NCBI GenBank assembly: GCA_026993355.1
Contig: JALWTX010000012.1
Coordinates: 62,001-126,000, forward strand
Origin: Flavobacteriales bacterium
Lineage (GTDB): Bacteria > Bacteroidota > Bacteroidia > Flavobacteriales > Flavobacteriaceae
Direction of reading: 5' to 3'
DNA: 64,000 nucleotides
The translations under genes and the position numbers were made by a program. Of the stretch, positions 52,655 through 61,919 are shown in pieces; the first letter of the stretch is position 1; each line of letters begins with the position of its first letter. The notes below the pieces were generated by a model that saw only the letters and a list, made by a program, of their open reading frames with translations, was not told where the DNA came from and made no database searches.

Positions 52655-53860
52655 TTATAAATTAAAATTAATACCATAACCCACCTGAATATCAGGCGCA
52701 TTATCAACTAAGAAATCTTCTCTGATATAAAACCAATAGGTTATCTCGTTTTTTTTGAAAGTAAAAATCAGATTATTAGCCGTTATTGTTCTATATAAAT
52801 GCGAAATAGTAAGATGCCAATGTGGCGTAACTCTTTGACCGGTTAATACCATATAATCAAAATTATGAGGCTTGTTATAGGCTGATTGAATGGTATAAGT
52901 GGAACTGATAGCAAAATATTTATTTGCGCTTATTTTTTTTTGATAATGGATTGCTATTTCTTGTCGGTACATTAAATCTCTATTGCTGAGTAAGACACCG
53001 GGCGCAAAATGCCATATTTTTGGTGCTAAAATATTTGAATTGAGACCTGTAAATATGGTTTTAGATGATGATAACTTTATTTTTTTTAAAATGGAAATGC
53101 CGAAACCTAAATCTATAGACGGATTAATTTTGGTTGTATTCCAGCCTAATTGAATAGCAGTTGAAATAAATATCCGGTGGCTTTTAAGAAAAGCGCTTGA
53201 GGGCAAATAGGTATGTTTAAGGGTAATACCGGTCAGCCTAAAATCGCCGGCAGATAAAACAAGTTGACGATTTTCAGAATCTTTATATACTATTTTAGCT
53301 TTATTTAAACCATAGTATTTTCGAGCAAAAGGATCTTCGCCACCAGCTATATTGGAATGGAACCATTCTAGAAAATTATCGCTGGTTATTAAGGCTGTTG
53401 GAACTTTTCCTTTGCCTAAAACAAACATGTGAAGGCCAAAATCAATTTGATTTTTAGAATTGATAGGAATCTGTATTTCCGGTTGGAAGAGTCTGATGAT
53501 GCCATCTGCCTCGAAAAACATTGTTTTGGAGGGCGAATGTAAAGTGTCAAATGCGTAGGCACGGGTATGCCAACTCAGAGATTTCATTTTTTGCCGATCG
53601 GATTTATTTATCGGAATATAAGTTTTAACATAGGGTAACCAGACATTACCTTGACTAAAATTCAGTTGCAATGAAGGTTTTGAAACTGTTTTTGTTTGAA
53701 AACTCGGGGCCATTCGGCACATAAAAATAGCCAAGGGGTGAGTTGAAAGTGTGTTTGCTTGAGAGATTAGGATAGTTTTTGTTTGAAAAATGGAATCAGC
53801 GGTTTTTTGTGTATACCCAATTGAAGTGTATAAAATAAAGAAAAAATAAAAAATTTTCAT
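52655..53860 (-). CDS. secreted, probably outer-membrane beta-barrel protein, unknown function
   Basis: A 401-residue protein with a short signal peptide (MKIFYFFFILYTSIGYTQ). The rest alternates polar and hydrophobic/aromatic residues as in barrel strands and ends in an aromatic-hydrophobic strand (IQVGYGINFNL). Segments such as LSTHPLAIFMCRMAPSFQTKT and WHLTISHLYRTITANNLIFTF recall DUF3187-type outer-membrane proteins, but the match is weak. A single gene with about 106 bp of AT-rich DNA upstream. No function is assigned. Confidence 0.55.
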   Translation of the reverse strand: MKIFYFFFILYTSIGYTQKTADSIFQTKTILISQANTLSTHPLAIFMCRMAPSFQTKTVSKPSLQLNFSQGNVWLPYVKTYIPINKSDRQKMKSLSWHTRAYAFDTLHSPSKTMFFEADGIIRLFQPEIQIPINSKNQIDFGLHMFVLGKGKVPTALITSDNFLEWFHSNIAGGEDPFARKYYGLNKAKIVYKDSENRQLVLSAGDFRLTGITLKHTYLPSSAFLKSHRIFISTAIQLGWNTTKINPSIDLGFGISILKKIKLSSSKTIFTGLNSNILAPKIWHFAPGVLLSNRDLMYRQEIAIHYQKKISANKYFAISSTYTIQSAYNKPHNFDYMVLTGQRVTPHWHLTISHLYRTITANNLIFTFKKNEITYWFYIREDFLVDNAPDIQVGYGINFNL

Positions 53861-53966
53861 GAATGAAATAGAATTTTCTAAAAATACGTAAAAAATTAAA
53901 ATAAATGATGTTTTTTCATGTCAATTCTTAATAATTACTTAAAAGAAAATTCTTATTCACTTTTTA

Positions 53967-54677
53967 TTATTTAGGTACGGCAATTTTTAATAGAAAATCT
54001 CCCTCTTCACTCTCATGTAATTTTTTAGCTTTAAAACCATGTTTTTGTGCAAAAATGCGCAAGGTATTTTCATCGACATATGTCCATTTAAATTGCTCTA
54101 CTTGGTTTTTATAACCGATAAAAAAGTCAACATCGCCATAATATTCTTTACTTGGCATAGTGGTGTAACCTTCCGGACTTTCAAACAAATATTTTAAGTC
54201 AGAGGAATGTATTAAAGCTTGTCCTTCAGGAGATAATATTTGTTTTAATTTAATAAATAACCGGTCTAAATTTTGGGCTCTTTGGACGATACCGACACCG
54301 TTCATCAAAAAAAGGATGGTGTCAAAAGTTTGATCAGGGCGAAATTTGAAAAAATCGTCTTGAATAACATTTTTTATGCCACGATCCGTCATTAACCGGC
54401 AACTCAATTCTGATAATTCCAAAGCCGTAACTTCTTCACCTTTATTTTGAAGCCATAAGCTGTGTGTGCCGCTGCCGGCACCTACGTCTAAAATTTGACC
54501 AGAGGCAGTTTGCAGGGCCAATTGTTCGACCTTGGGCATTAAGTCAAAATTTCTAAATAAATAGGCTGTTGGCAAAATTTCGGGTTCTGTCAAATGTGTC
54601 CAGGTAAGCATGTCTTCCGGTGCTTGTTTGTACCAGTAGTCATGCAAGGCTTGTCCAAATAAATCTTTATCAACCAT
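53967..54677 (-). CDS. class I SAM-dependent methyltransferase
   Basis: A 236-residue protein with SAM motif I ILDVGAGSGTHSLWLQ, acidic loop VTALELSELSCRLM, and the post-motif FDTILFLMNGVGIVQRA in place of a usual proline-rich motif II. There is an N-terminal helical lid (DLFGQALHDYWYKQAPEDML). The substrate is not predictable. It starts 1 bp after the DUF4301 stop on the same strand, so the two are co-transcribed, and a shared pathway is possible. Confidence 0.85.
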   Translation of the reverse strand: MVDKDLFGQALHDYWYKQAPEDMLTWTHLTEPEILPTAYLFRNFDLMPKVEQLALQTASGQILDVGAGSGTHSLWLQNKGEEVTALELSELSCRLMTDRGIKNVIQDDFFKFRPDQTFDTILFLMNGVGIVQRAQNLDRLFIKLKQILSPEGQALIHSSDLKYLFESPEGYTTMPSKEYYGDVDFFIGYKNQVEQFKWTYVDENTLRIFAQKHGFKAKKLHESEEGDFLLKIAVPK

Positions 54678-54678
54678 G

Positions 54679-56226
54679 TTATTGGTGTTCGGGTTTTAAT
54701 AAGTCGGTCACTGTTTTAACAGGACTGAAAGTTTCTAATGGAACTTCAATAAAAACCGTATTCCAGCCATCCATGGCACCATTCCAAAGCCCGGGATGTT
54801 CATAAATTTTGACGGGTTTATCGCCATAGGTTTTTTGACTGATAATGGCTGCCTCCGGATTAATATATTCTGTTAAATCAAATTTGTTTCCTTCAAAATC
54901 TTTGAGGCTAAGGACTAAATCAACCGGATTAAAATGGGTCGATTCGGACAAAGCTTTAGCTTGACCGGGTTGTCGGGTATCAATTTGGGCTTTTTCGACT
55001 ATTTGCAACGATTTTAAGCCATTTTTGTCTTTGGCCCAAAAAGGTCCGCCACCTGGTTCGCCGGTATTTTTAACCATGCCTGCAACCCGTAAGGGACGAT
55101 TAATCTTATAAGCCAAATATTTTCTTTTTCCACTATTGTTTAAGGTATCGTATCCTTCGATAAAATGAATGTTTAAACGGTTTTTTGCAAAATCTTCAAT
55201 GGCTTGTAAGTCTTCATGAATGGGTTTTTCGTCTCGGAGTTGTGTTAAATATTTCTTTGATTGGACCATAAGGTCCATCAAATAACCAGCCAATATTTTT
55301 TTATATTGTGTACTAATATTTTGTGCCTCTCCTTTTTGAACGTTGTCTATGTTTTTGATAAAGACAATATCACTGTCCAAATCTTGCAAATTATAAATTA
55401 AACTACCATGGCCGCCGGGTCGAAAAACAATTTGCCCCTTTTCATCCCGGACCAGCATGTTTTCACTATCTAACATCACAGCATCGGTAGAAGGTTTTTG
55501 CACGGTTGTTTCAATCTTGACTGGTAATTGTTGACTCAAATTTTGAATATGAGCATCAAAATCAGTTTGTTTGGCGGGATTAATGGTAAAAAGAACACGG
55601 GCTTTTTGCATGGGTGTAGAAGTGTAAGCCAAAGCTTCTTGTACTTGCTCGTCTAATGCTGTTCGGATATCATTTTTATGATACCGGTGAAATTTTATAA
55701 GGGCTTTGGGTTGCGTAATATAACCCAAACCTTCATCCGATAAAGTGAAATGAATGAGTTGCCAAGCTTGTTCGTTTTCATCTAACTGAAAAAAGCCGGG
55801 TAATTTTTTTTGGATAACATCCATAAGGTCTTGATAAAAAGCAAAGCCCGGAAAATTGCCGAGAAAATCATCCAAAAAGGGTTCAAAATTGGTCAGCTGG
55901 TGTTTGTTTATAAAACGTTCATAATAATCACGACCGGGCCGGTAATGTTTGTAAAAGTATACCCAATCTTTAAACATGCGGGTTGCAGCACCCGATGCCG
56001 GTACAAATTTTTGTAATTGGTACTGCTCTTTTTGCTGTTCAAATACATCTAAAAAATGATTTTGTTCCTTTTCAGTCAGTTTGATGATGCCATCACCGAT
56101 TTTTGCAGGGGACAATACGCTTGTATAAGCTGGACCCTTTTTAATCATCTGAATTTGTTTGCTAACGTCTTCAGGTGAGAGCCCATGTTGTGTTATTTGT
56201 TTTATATCGTCGTTTGAAAAGGTCAT
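54679..56226 (-). CDS. DUF4301 family protein
   Basis: A 515-residue soluble protein typical of the Bacteroidota DUF4301 family: FVPASGAATRMFKDWVYF near the N-terminus (a nucleotidyltransferase-like GxGTRM pattern), VMLDSENMLVRDEKGQIVF, RPGGHGSLIYNLQDLDSDIVFIKNIDNV, MVKNTGEPGGGPFWAKDKNG and KTYGDKPVKIYEHPGLWNGAM. The N-terminal signature and the RPGGHG loop suggest a sugar-phosphate nucleotidyltransferase-type fold, but no activity is known to me. Its start lies within a 13-bp stem-loop and it is followed at 1 bp by a methyltransferase gene. Confidence 0.85.
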   Translation of the reverse strand: MTFSNDDIKQITQHGLSPEDVSKQIQMIKKGPAYTSVLSPAKIGDGIIKLTEKEQNHFLDVFEQQKEQYQLQKFVPASGAATRMFKDWVYFYKHYRPGRDYYERFINKHQLTNFEPFLDDFLGNFPGFAFYQDLMDVIQKKLPGFFQLDENEQAWQLIHFTLSDEGLGYITQPKALIKFHRYHKNDIRTALDEQVQEALAYTSTPMQKARVLFTINPAKQTDFDAHIQNLSQQLPVKIETTVQKPSTDAVMLDSENMLVRDEKGQIVFRPGGHGSLIYNLQDLDSDIVFIKNIDNVQKGEAQNISTQYKKILAGYLMDLMVQSKKYLTQLRDEKPIHEDLQAIEDFAKNRLNIHFIEGYDTLNNSGKRKYLAYKINRPLRVAGMVKNTGEPGGGPFWAKDKNGLKSLQIVEKAQIDTRQPGQAKALSESTHFNPVDLVLSLKDFEGNKFDLTEYINPEAAIISQKTYGDKPVKIYEHPGLWNGAMDGWNTVFIEVPLETFSPVKTVTDLLKPEHQ

Positions 56227-56227
56227 T

Positions 56228-56261
56228 TTTACTTAATTTTTAAAGTGTAAAATTAAGTAAA
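56228..56261. promoter_or_regulatory. 13-bp perfect inverted repeat touching the DUF4301 start
   Basis: TTTACTTAATTTT (56228-56240) and AAAATTAAGTAAA (56249-56261) form a perfect stem with an 8-base loop, beginning 2 bases from the DUF4301 ATG. It may be an operator, a 5' hairpin controlling translation, or a weak terminator for the plug gene upstream. Confidence 0.5.
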
Positions 56262-56294
56262 CTTTTTGTTTTTTACAGGATTATTCCGGCTAAT

Positions 56295-57542
56295 TTAATT
56301 TAATTCAGTGGATGAAATTTGGGCATAGCCTATAACTTCGGTATAGCGTGAACCGGGTGGTTTATAGTAAACGACAATGGTGTAGTCATTTTCAGTTTGT
56401 GCAAAATTTCCTTCAACACAAGGGCGACAAAAGTGGCCATTCGGACGTTTTACAACCAGACGGTAATCGTAGTATGCTTGTTTTAAAAGTTGTATATTTT
56501 CATAAATTTGGCTGTCGGGTTGAAAAATTAATTCATCTTCAGGTCCGGGCAAAAAATCGTTGAACCGCCCGGATACAAATAGTTTTTCGCCGGGTTTTAA
56601 GGTGTCGTCATAAGTAAAGTGGACTTGAACATAATCAGCTTCGGTATGGACGTTTTCACTGACTTGAACGGCATTGATAACAAAACAACCGTCAATATCT
56701 TTATAATAAGAATAACGTGTGCGTTTTTGGTCGGTATAAAGGTAAAAATCATATAACTTTCCGGTGAGTTCTCTGGAGGCAACGCCGTAATTATAACCGC
56801 GCAGGTCTTTGCATTCAAATCGTCTGAATTCGTTGACGCCGTCAAATAAGGCTCGATGTGGATAATGATATAACCATTTGTCTCCTTGATAAAAAGTTGG
56901 CACATTAAAATCTAAACTCTGGTAAAGATTGTTATTTTGAAAAACTTTGACCCATAAATTTTGACCGGGATTGACCAAATTTAAGCCTTTAGGGTATAAT
57001 ACAAAATCTATGAATTGTTTTTTATCCCGGATGTCTGTGTCATTTGGCCACTTAACCGATATACCGACCTCTACTTTTTTTTGGTAAACGACAAAGGCTT
57101 TACTGAATATAAGGTTTGAATCTTCGTCTAAAACTTCTAAAAGATAATTGCCACTTAAGGTAATCCGGGTACTTTCATTAGGGATTTTTAAATGATAATG
57201 TGTATAGGATTGTAAGGTACCGCTTGATGCTTCATAATTATTAATATAATCACTGTCAAAACCGTCTATATATTCCGATGGATTTAAAATAGAAGCTTGC
57301 CATTGGGCATCAAATCTTTTAATTCGGTACAAATAATTTTTGTCATCGGCTTGCAGGTCGTCAAAAGATAAAAAAATGGGTTGCCCCAACGCGATAAAAG
57401 GCGTACTTTTTGGGGTATTACCATCGTCTAACCGAATGGTTTTGATGTAATAAGGCGGTTTTTTTATAAGCGATTGAAGTTGAGCTTGCAAAGACGCCGT
57501 AAAATTACTTATAAAAAGGAGAAATAAAAGCAAATTTTTCAT
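56295..57542 (-). CDS. type IX secretion system plug protein (DUF5103)
   Basis: About 415 residues from the ATG at 57542, which begins a good signal peptide (MKNLLLFLLFISNFTASLQA); the longer frame from 57632 would overlap tamL. The DUF5103 order is visible: YYIKTIRLDDGNTPKSTPFIALGQPIFLSFDDLQADDKNY, LNPSEYIDGFDSDYINNYE, YTHYHLKIPN, SGNYLLEVLDEDSNLIFSKAF and a second half with VHFTYDDTLKPGEKLFVSGRFNDF. In structures of the T9SS translocon this protein closes the periplasmic side of the SprA pore. It follows tamL by 20 bp. SprA itself is encoded at 4529-11653. Confidence 0.9.
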   Translation of the reverse strand: MKNLLLFLLFISNFTASLQAQLQSLIKKPPYYIKTIRLDDGNTPKSTPFIALGQPIFLSFDDLQADDKNYLYRIKRFDAQWQASILNPSEYIDGFDSDYINNYEASSGTLQSYTHYHLKIPNESTRITLSGNYLLEVLDEDSNLIFSKAFVVYQKKVEVGISVKWPNDTDIRDKKQFIDFVLYPKGLNLVNPGQNLWVKVFQNNNLYQSLDFNVPTFYQGDKWLYHYPHRALFDGVNEFRRFECKDLRGYNYGVASRELTGKLYDFYLYTDQKRTRYSYYKDIDGCFVINAVQVSENVHTEADYVQVHFTYDDTLKPGEKLFVSGRFNDFLPGPEDELIFQPDSQIYENIQLLKQAYYDYRLVVKRPNGHFCRPCVEGNFAQTENDYTIVVYYKPPGSRYTEVIGYAQISSTELN

Positions 57543-57562
57543 ATAAACGGGATTTCGAAATA

Positions 57563-60070
57563 TTAAAACGGATAACTGATACCGATATTGAGTACGCCAT
57601 CGGTTAATTTGGTATTCCCCAAGTTGATCCAACGTTCCCGGCCATCTTTGGCCGGATCATAAACTTTAAATCCTAAATCAAAACGGATGACAAAGTAGGT
57701 AAAATCTATTCTTAAGCCAAAACCGGAGGCGATGGCTATGTCCTTAAATGAAGCCAAACCATTAAACCGGCTTTTCGGATCGGTTTCATTATTGTTGATA
57801 TTCCAAATGTTTCCTGCATCGGTAAAAAGAGCACCTTTTAAATAACTGACTATCGGAAAACGGTATTCTAAATTAGTGGTGAGTTTAAAATTGGCTTCAT
57901 TAAATTCGTTGGGGCCGCCTGAAGTTCCCGGGCCTAAAGTATAGGCGCGCCATCCTCTAATGTCGTTAGAACCACCTGCAAAATAGCTGGATACAAACGG
58001 TATGCTTTTAGAATTGCCAAATGGCATGGCATATCCAACAAAAGCCCGGGCGGCTAAAATATGCTGTTTGTGCAACTGCCAATGCTTTACGATACTTAGG
58101 TCTGTTTTTATATATTGGGCATAAGGGACGCCGTTGACCGTATATTGTCCTAAATCATTTTTAGGGAATGATAAGGTTTTGGAAAAAATGCCAAGCATAG
58201 AACCCGCTAACTCGAAATTGGCATTAAAAAGATAAAAATCGGGCTGCAAGATATTTTTACGGCTATCATAATAAAAATTAAACTTATTGCTTAATATGAA
58301 AATATTTTGGGTAATACGTTGTTCGCGTTCTTTAATATTTTTCAGTTTTTGACAAGTCTGTGGTTGACTGGTGCAGAAACTTTGGTTATGCAACAATGAG
58401 TTGATAAAAACATCGGCAGTGCCGGGTGTTACTTGCTGTCCCAACTGGTCGGCAATCGCTTTTACCTGATCAAAAGCCAAAGTGTAAATTTCAAAATATT
58501 TGTAAGCTTTTTTATTGGTAATAAACATATAGTTTAGCAGGTCCACTTTGTATTTGCGTTCCTTTATAGGTCGCCATTCAAACCCGAATATCCCGGCATA
58601 TTTGCTTCTGTCCAAGCCAATGTTGGTTTGTGTATTGGACAAAAAGGTCAAATAAGTTTTGGGTAACATATACTTTGGAATATATTTGTTTAGCCCAAAG
58701 GGGAGGAGCAAGCGTGGAAATCTTAAGGTAATATCTGCCCCAAATTCATTGACATCAAAAAATTGTTGATTGGTGTTAAGCCCCTTGGAAGAGGCCGTCA
58801 TAAAATATAAAGAGGTGTTGAGCACTTCGGCACCTTTAAATAAATTTTTGGCGCTATACGACATACTTCCTTTAATGCCGAAATCATGTATATTGCTATG
58901 GGTAAAATCAACATTTCCTTTCCAGCTAAATCTTTTTTCGGGTATAAGAAAAATATTAGCGGTTAAACTCGTGTCTTTTTTATGTTCATAGTATTGGATA
59001 TAGGCTTGTTTAAAGTTTTGCAAACTCATCAAGAGCCGGTGGGTTTGCAAACGTTTTTCATCGCTGTATAATTGGCCCGGTTTTATAAAAATTGAGTGGG
59101 TCAAAACTTTAGGCCTGTAGCGCAATTTGTCATCAATAGCATAAATATGCATACCTTCATAGGTGACCGAATCCTTTTTTTTATTTAAGTCAAAATCTTT
59201 GGTTTTACTTAAAAAAATATTGACATTTTTAATTTTATAAGGCAAAAATGGTTCGGTATAAACTGTATCGGTTTGGGTGACGATTCTATCCGGTATATTT
59301 AAATAGGTTTCTAAAAAATTAGGTTCGTCATAAACCAAATCAAAATTGATGTACGAGGGCTGAAAATGATAGACACCTCTATTTCTAAAGAGTTGTGTCA
59401 GATTATTGCGTTCTTTTTCCAAATTTTCACGCCGGTATGGCTCATTAGTCTTAATAACACTTTTTGGACGGTAGCTTTTAAATAGTTTTTGCAAATAAGG
59501 CGACTGAATTTTTTGGGCATATTTTTTTATGATAAAAGCTTGATTTTTATTGATTTTATAATCAACATTAGCTTTATGCAAATCCAATGTGTCAATTTGG
59601 TAATGCGAAGTTGCTTTTAAATAAGCATGATTGACAAAGTAATTTTTTAATAAACCGGCTGATAACCGTATTTTTGTGGTGTCTATAAAAACCGGTGGTT
59701 CGCCTATTTTCTTTATATTTTTATTGAGGTCACGGTAGTAATATTGCAATTGAACAATTTGCTTACGGGAGATTAATTTTTTTAAAATCCGGTATTGTTG
59801 GGGATGCTTTTTAATCCAATTATAAAAAGTTTGATTGGGATGTTGGTCGGCTAACATATATAAGTCGGCCAAATAAGGATAGCCTAAAAAACGTGTGTTG
59901 GGTTGCAGGACAATTAAACTGTTCAGATGGTCATCATCGTTTTTTTGACCATCGACCCAAATGGTGTTTTTTTTCAATAATAATTTTTGTGGCGGAATTT
60001 TACGGTATAAATTGCAAGCGCTTAGGCTGAGGCTTAAAAAAAATAGTAATATTTTTGTGGTAAATTTCAT
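57563..60070 (-). CDS. tamL: translocation and assembly module lipoprotein TamL (BamA/TamA family)
   Basis: An 835-residue lipoprotein (MKFTTKILLFFLSLSLSAC, lipid Cys19) with periplasmic POTRA-like repeats (about 30-370) and a C-terminal Omp85 barrel. Barrel signatures are SSYFAGGSNDIRGWRAYTLGPG (the VRGF/Y-type L6 loop) and the last strand TDGVLNIGISYPF with its terminal Phe. In Bacteroidota TamL pairs with the inner-membrane TamB to insert outer-membrane proteins. The lipid anchor on a BamA-type protein is the hallmark of this subgroup. It is first in the tamL-plug operon and divergent from the TrmH-family gene. Confidence 0.9.
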   Translation of the reverse strand: MKFTTKILLFFLSLSLSACNLYRKIPPQKLLLKKNTIWVDGQKNDDDHLNSLIVLQPNTRFLGYPYLADLYMLADQHPNQTFYNWIKKHPQQYRILKKLISRKQIVQLQYYYRDLNKNIKKIGEPPVFIDTTKIRLSAGLLKNYFVNHAYLKATSHYQIDTLDLHKANVDYKINKNQAFIIKKYAQKIQSPYLQKLFKSYRPKSVIKTNEPYRRENLEKERNNLTQLFRNRGVYHFQPSYINFDLVYDEPNFLETYLNIPDRIVTQTDTVYTEPFLPYKIKNVNIFLSKTKDFDLNKKKDSVTYEGMHIYAIDDKLRYRPKVLTHSIFIKPGQLYSDEKRLQTHRLLMSLQNFKQAYIQYYEHKKDTSLTANIFLIPEKRFSWKGNVDFTHSNIHDFGIKGSMSYSAKNLFKGAEVLNTSLYFMTASSKGLNTNQQFFDVNEFGADITLRFPRLLLPFGLNKYIPKYMLPKTYLTFLSNTQTNIGLDRSKYAGIFGFEWRPIKERKYKVDLLNYMFITNKKAYKYFEIYTLAFDQVKAIADQLGQQVTPGTADVFINSLLHNQSFCTSQPQTCQKLKNIKEREQRITQNIFILSNKFNFYYDSRKNILQPDFYLFNANFELAGSMLGIFSKTLSFPKNDLGQYTVNGVPYAQYIKTDLSIVKHWQLHKQHILAARAFVGYAMPFGNSKSIPFVSSYFAGGSNDIRGWRAYTLGPGTSGGPNEFNEANFKLTTNLEYRFPIVSYLKGALFTDAGNIWNINNNETDPKSRFNGLASFKDIAIASGFGLRIDFTYFVIRFDLGFKVYDPAKDGRERWINLGNTKLTDGVLNIGISYPF

Positions 60071-60086
60071 ATATTAAGCATTGTTA

Positions 60087-60094
60087 CAAAAGTA
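60087..60094 (-). promoter_or_regulatory. putative -7 box of the tamL-plug operon
   Basis: TACTTTTG on the minus strand fits TAnnTTTG and ends 16 bp before the tamL ATG. The nearest TTG is 22 bp upstream of it, a little too far. Confidence 0.4.
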
Positions 60095-60126
60095 ATTTTT
60101 TTTTTGAGACCCTTAACAATATTTTT

Positions 60127-60858
60127 ATGACCAAAGCTGAGTTAAAAAACCTTAAACAATTACAACAAAAAAAATACCGTCGTCTAACCCAATCGTTTGT
60201 CGTAGAAGGCTGGAAAAGTATTACGGAATTTTTAAAAGCCGGTTTTGTTCCACAAAAAATTTGGGCTGTAAATTTGCCCGGCACGCTATCATCATCCATC
60301 AAAACCTCCGTAAATTTAGTGCCAATGCGTATGCTGAAACAAGCCAGTTTTTTAAAGCATCCTAAAGATGCCATTGCTGTTTTTAAGATGCCGTCGGCCA
60401 AAAAAATACCGGCGAAAGGCTTTATTTTAGCTTTGGATGATTTGCAAGATCCGGGCAATTTAGGTACAATTATTCGTACGGCCGATTGGTTTGGTTTTAA
60501 ACACATTGTTTGCTCAGAAAATACGGTCGATTGTTACAATCCGAAGGTGGTACAAGCCACTATGGGGTCGTTGGCTCACGTAAATCTTTATTATACCAAT
60601 TTGCCCAAATATTTACAGACGGTAAATATGCCTGTTTATGGTGCTTTTCTTCAGGGTGAAAATTTATTTAAAATGAGTTTGCCAAAAAGTGCCATAGTGG
60701 TTGTCGGCAATGAAGGAAATGGCATAAAACCACAAACTTCAGCATTCATTAACACTAAAATTACTATTCCTAAAGCCCCCGGTGCTCAAGCCGAAAGTTT
60801 AAATGCTTCAGTGGCATCGGCCATTATAATGCAAGAATTTTTCAGGCGATTATATTAA
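60127..60858 (+). CDS. TrmH/SpoU family RNA 2'-O-methyltransferase
   Basis: A 243-residue SPOUT methyltransferase. A short N-terminal substrate-binding domain (RRLTQSFVVEGWKSITEFL) precedes the knotted catalytic domain. Motif 1 is LALDDLQDPGNLGTIIRTADWFG, motif 2 is VVVGNEGNGIKP and motif 3 is IPKAPGAQAESLNASVASAII with the catalytic Asn. Members methylate ribose 2'-OH groups in rRNA or tRNA; the target here is not known. It overlaps the convergent EEP gene by 4 bp. The order TrmH-tamL-plug is familiar from other Flavobacteriia. Confidence 0.92.
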   Translation: MTKAELKNLKQLQQKKYRRLTQSFVVEGWKSITEFLKAGFVPQKIWAVNLPGTLSSSIKTSVNLVPMRMLKQASFLKHPKDAIAVFKMPSAKKIPAKGFILALDDLQDPGNLGTIIRTADWFGFKHIVCSENTVDCYNPKVVQATMGSLAHVNLYYTNLPKYLQTVNMPVYGAFLQGENLFKMSLPKSAIVVVGNEGNGIKPQTSAFINTKITIPKAPGAQAESLNASVASAIIMQEFFRRLY

Positions 60859-61883
60859 GGTTTTTTAAATTTCAGACGTGCTTGTATGGGAAAGTGATCC
60901 GAATACCGGATTTGCCGAAAGGTTTCAAAAGAAAGAATCTCAAATTTTTGTGTTTGGGGTAAAATGAAATCAATGCGCATAGGTAACCATTTATATTCCC
61001 ATGTAAAGCCAAATCCTTCTCCGGCTTCTACAAAAGCATCGGTTTTGTTTTCTTTCAATAAATGGTAAAGGGAGGAAAAAGCCGTATTGTTGAAATCACC
61101 GCTAATAATAACCGGATAAGGACTTTTGGCCAGATGTTTTTGGACAATCAGTGCTTGTTGATATTGTTTGTCAAATACTTTTAACAATTTATGGCTGACT
61201 TTTACTTTGTCCTGATTAACCAAATTTTCAGGTTTAACTATCTTAAATGATTGAAAATGAACATTGTATATTCTTATCGTGTCTTTTTCTATTTGGATAT
61301 CGGCCCAAATAGCATTGTTAAATGTGCCGGGGAAAGATAAATTACCTTTGTCAATAATTTTGTAGCGGCTAAAAATAGCCAAACCTGCTTTTCGTTTTTT
61401 ACCTTTTAAAACAATATGTTTGTATTTATATTGTAAAAAATCTGTATGCCGGTCATTTTTGAATTCTTGCAAGAGCAAAATATCCGGGAAAGCATCTTTT
61501 AAATAATTAGAAATATCTACATCAATTCCTTTTTTCTTAATCCACTGATAAGTGTTAAAAAGACGGATATTATAACTCATTAGCGAAAAACCTTTGGCTT
61601 CGACAGGATGTTTTCCAGTCCATTGAAACAAAGCTTGCAAGTTGTTATAATTTATAAGCAAAGCGATGCCCGAAATAAAAATATACTTTTTCAGCTTTAT
61701 GGCCCAATAAATTAAAAAAATAAGATTAATCAGCACGATAAAAGGGAAAAATAAGCTTAATAAGGACATGAATGAACTCCATTTGGGCGGCAGATAAATA
61801 TTGATGAATGAAGCAAGTAGCAAAAGAGCGGCCAGATAGTTTGCCAGTAAAATTAATTTCTGCTTAATTGATATTTTTTTCAT
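60855..61883 (-). CDS. membrane-anchored endonuclease/exonuclease/phosphatase (EEP) family protein
   Basis: A 342-residue protein with three N-terminal hydrophobic segments (about 10-30, 37-58 and 66-88) and a C-terminal EEP domain (about 98-340). Catalytic motifs: LMSYNIRLFN, LLQEF with the metal-binding Glu, IYNVHFQS with the His, ISGDFNNTAFSSLYHLL and the last RYSDHFPIQARL. The domain position after the helices suggests that it faces the periplasm. The substrate could be a nucleic acid, a phospholipid or a phosphate ester. It is divergent from kdsA. Confidence 0.88.
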   Translation of the reverse strand: MKKISIKQKLILLANYLAALLLLASFINIYLPPKWSSFMSLLSLFFPFIVLINLIFLIYWAIKLKKYIFISGIALLINYNNLQALFQWTGKHPVEAKGFSLMSYNIRLFNTYQWIKKKGIDVDISNYLKDAFPDILLLQEFKNDRHTDFLQYKYKHIVLKGKKRKAGLAIFSRYKIIDKGNLSFPGTFNNAIWADIQIEKDTIRIYNVHFQSFKIVKPENLVNQDKVKVSHKLLKVFDKQYQQALIVQKHLAKSPYPVIISGDFNNTAFSSLYHLLKENKTDAFVEAGEGFGFTWEYKWLPMRIDFILPQTQKFEILSFETFRQIRYSDHFPIQARLKFKKP

Positions 61884-61919
61884 ACTTTTATCCTTACGAC
61901 ATTTTAAAACTTTAAATAT

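Noticed and set aside
57543-57632. N-terminal 30-residue extension of the T9SS plug protein
   Set aside because: It would overlap the tamL 3' end and push the signal peptide away from the N-terminus; the ATG at 57542 gives a normal signal peptide.
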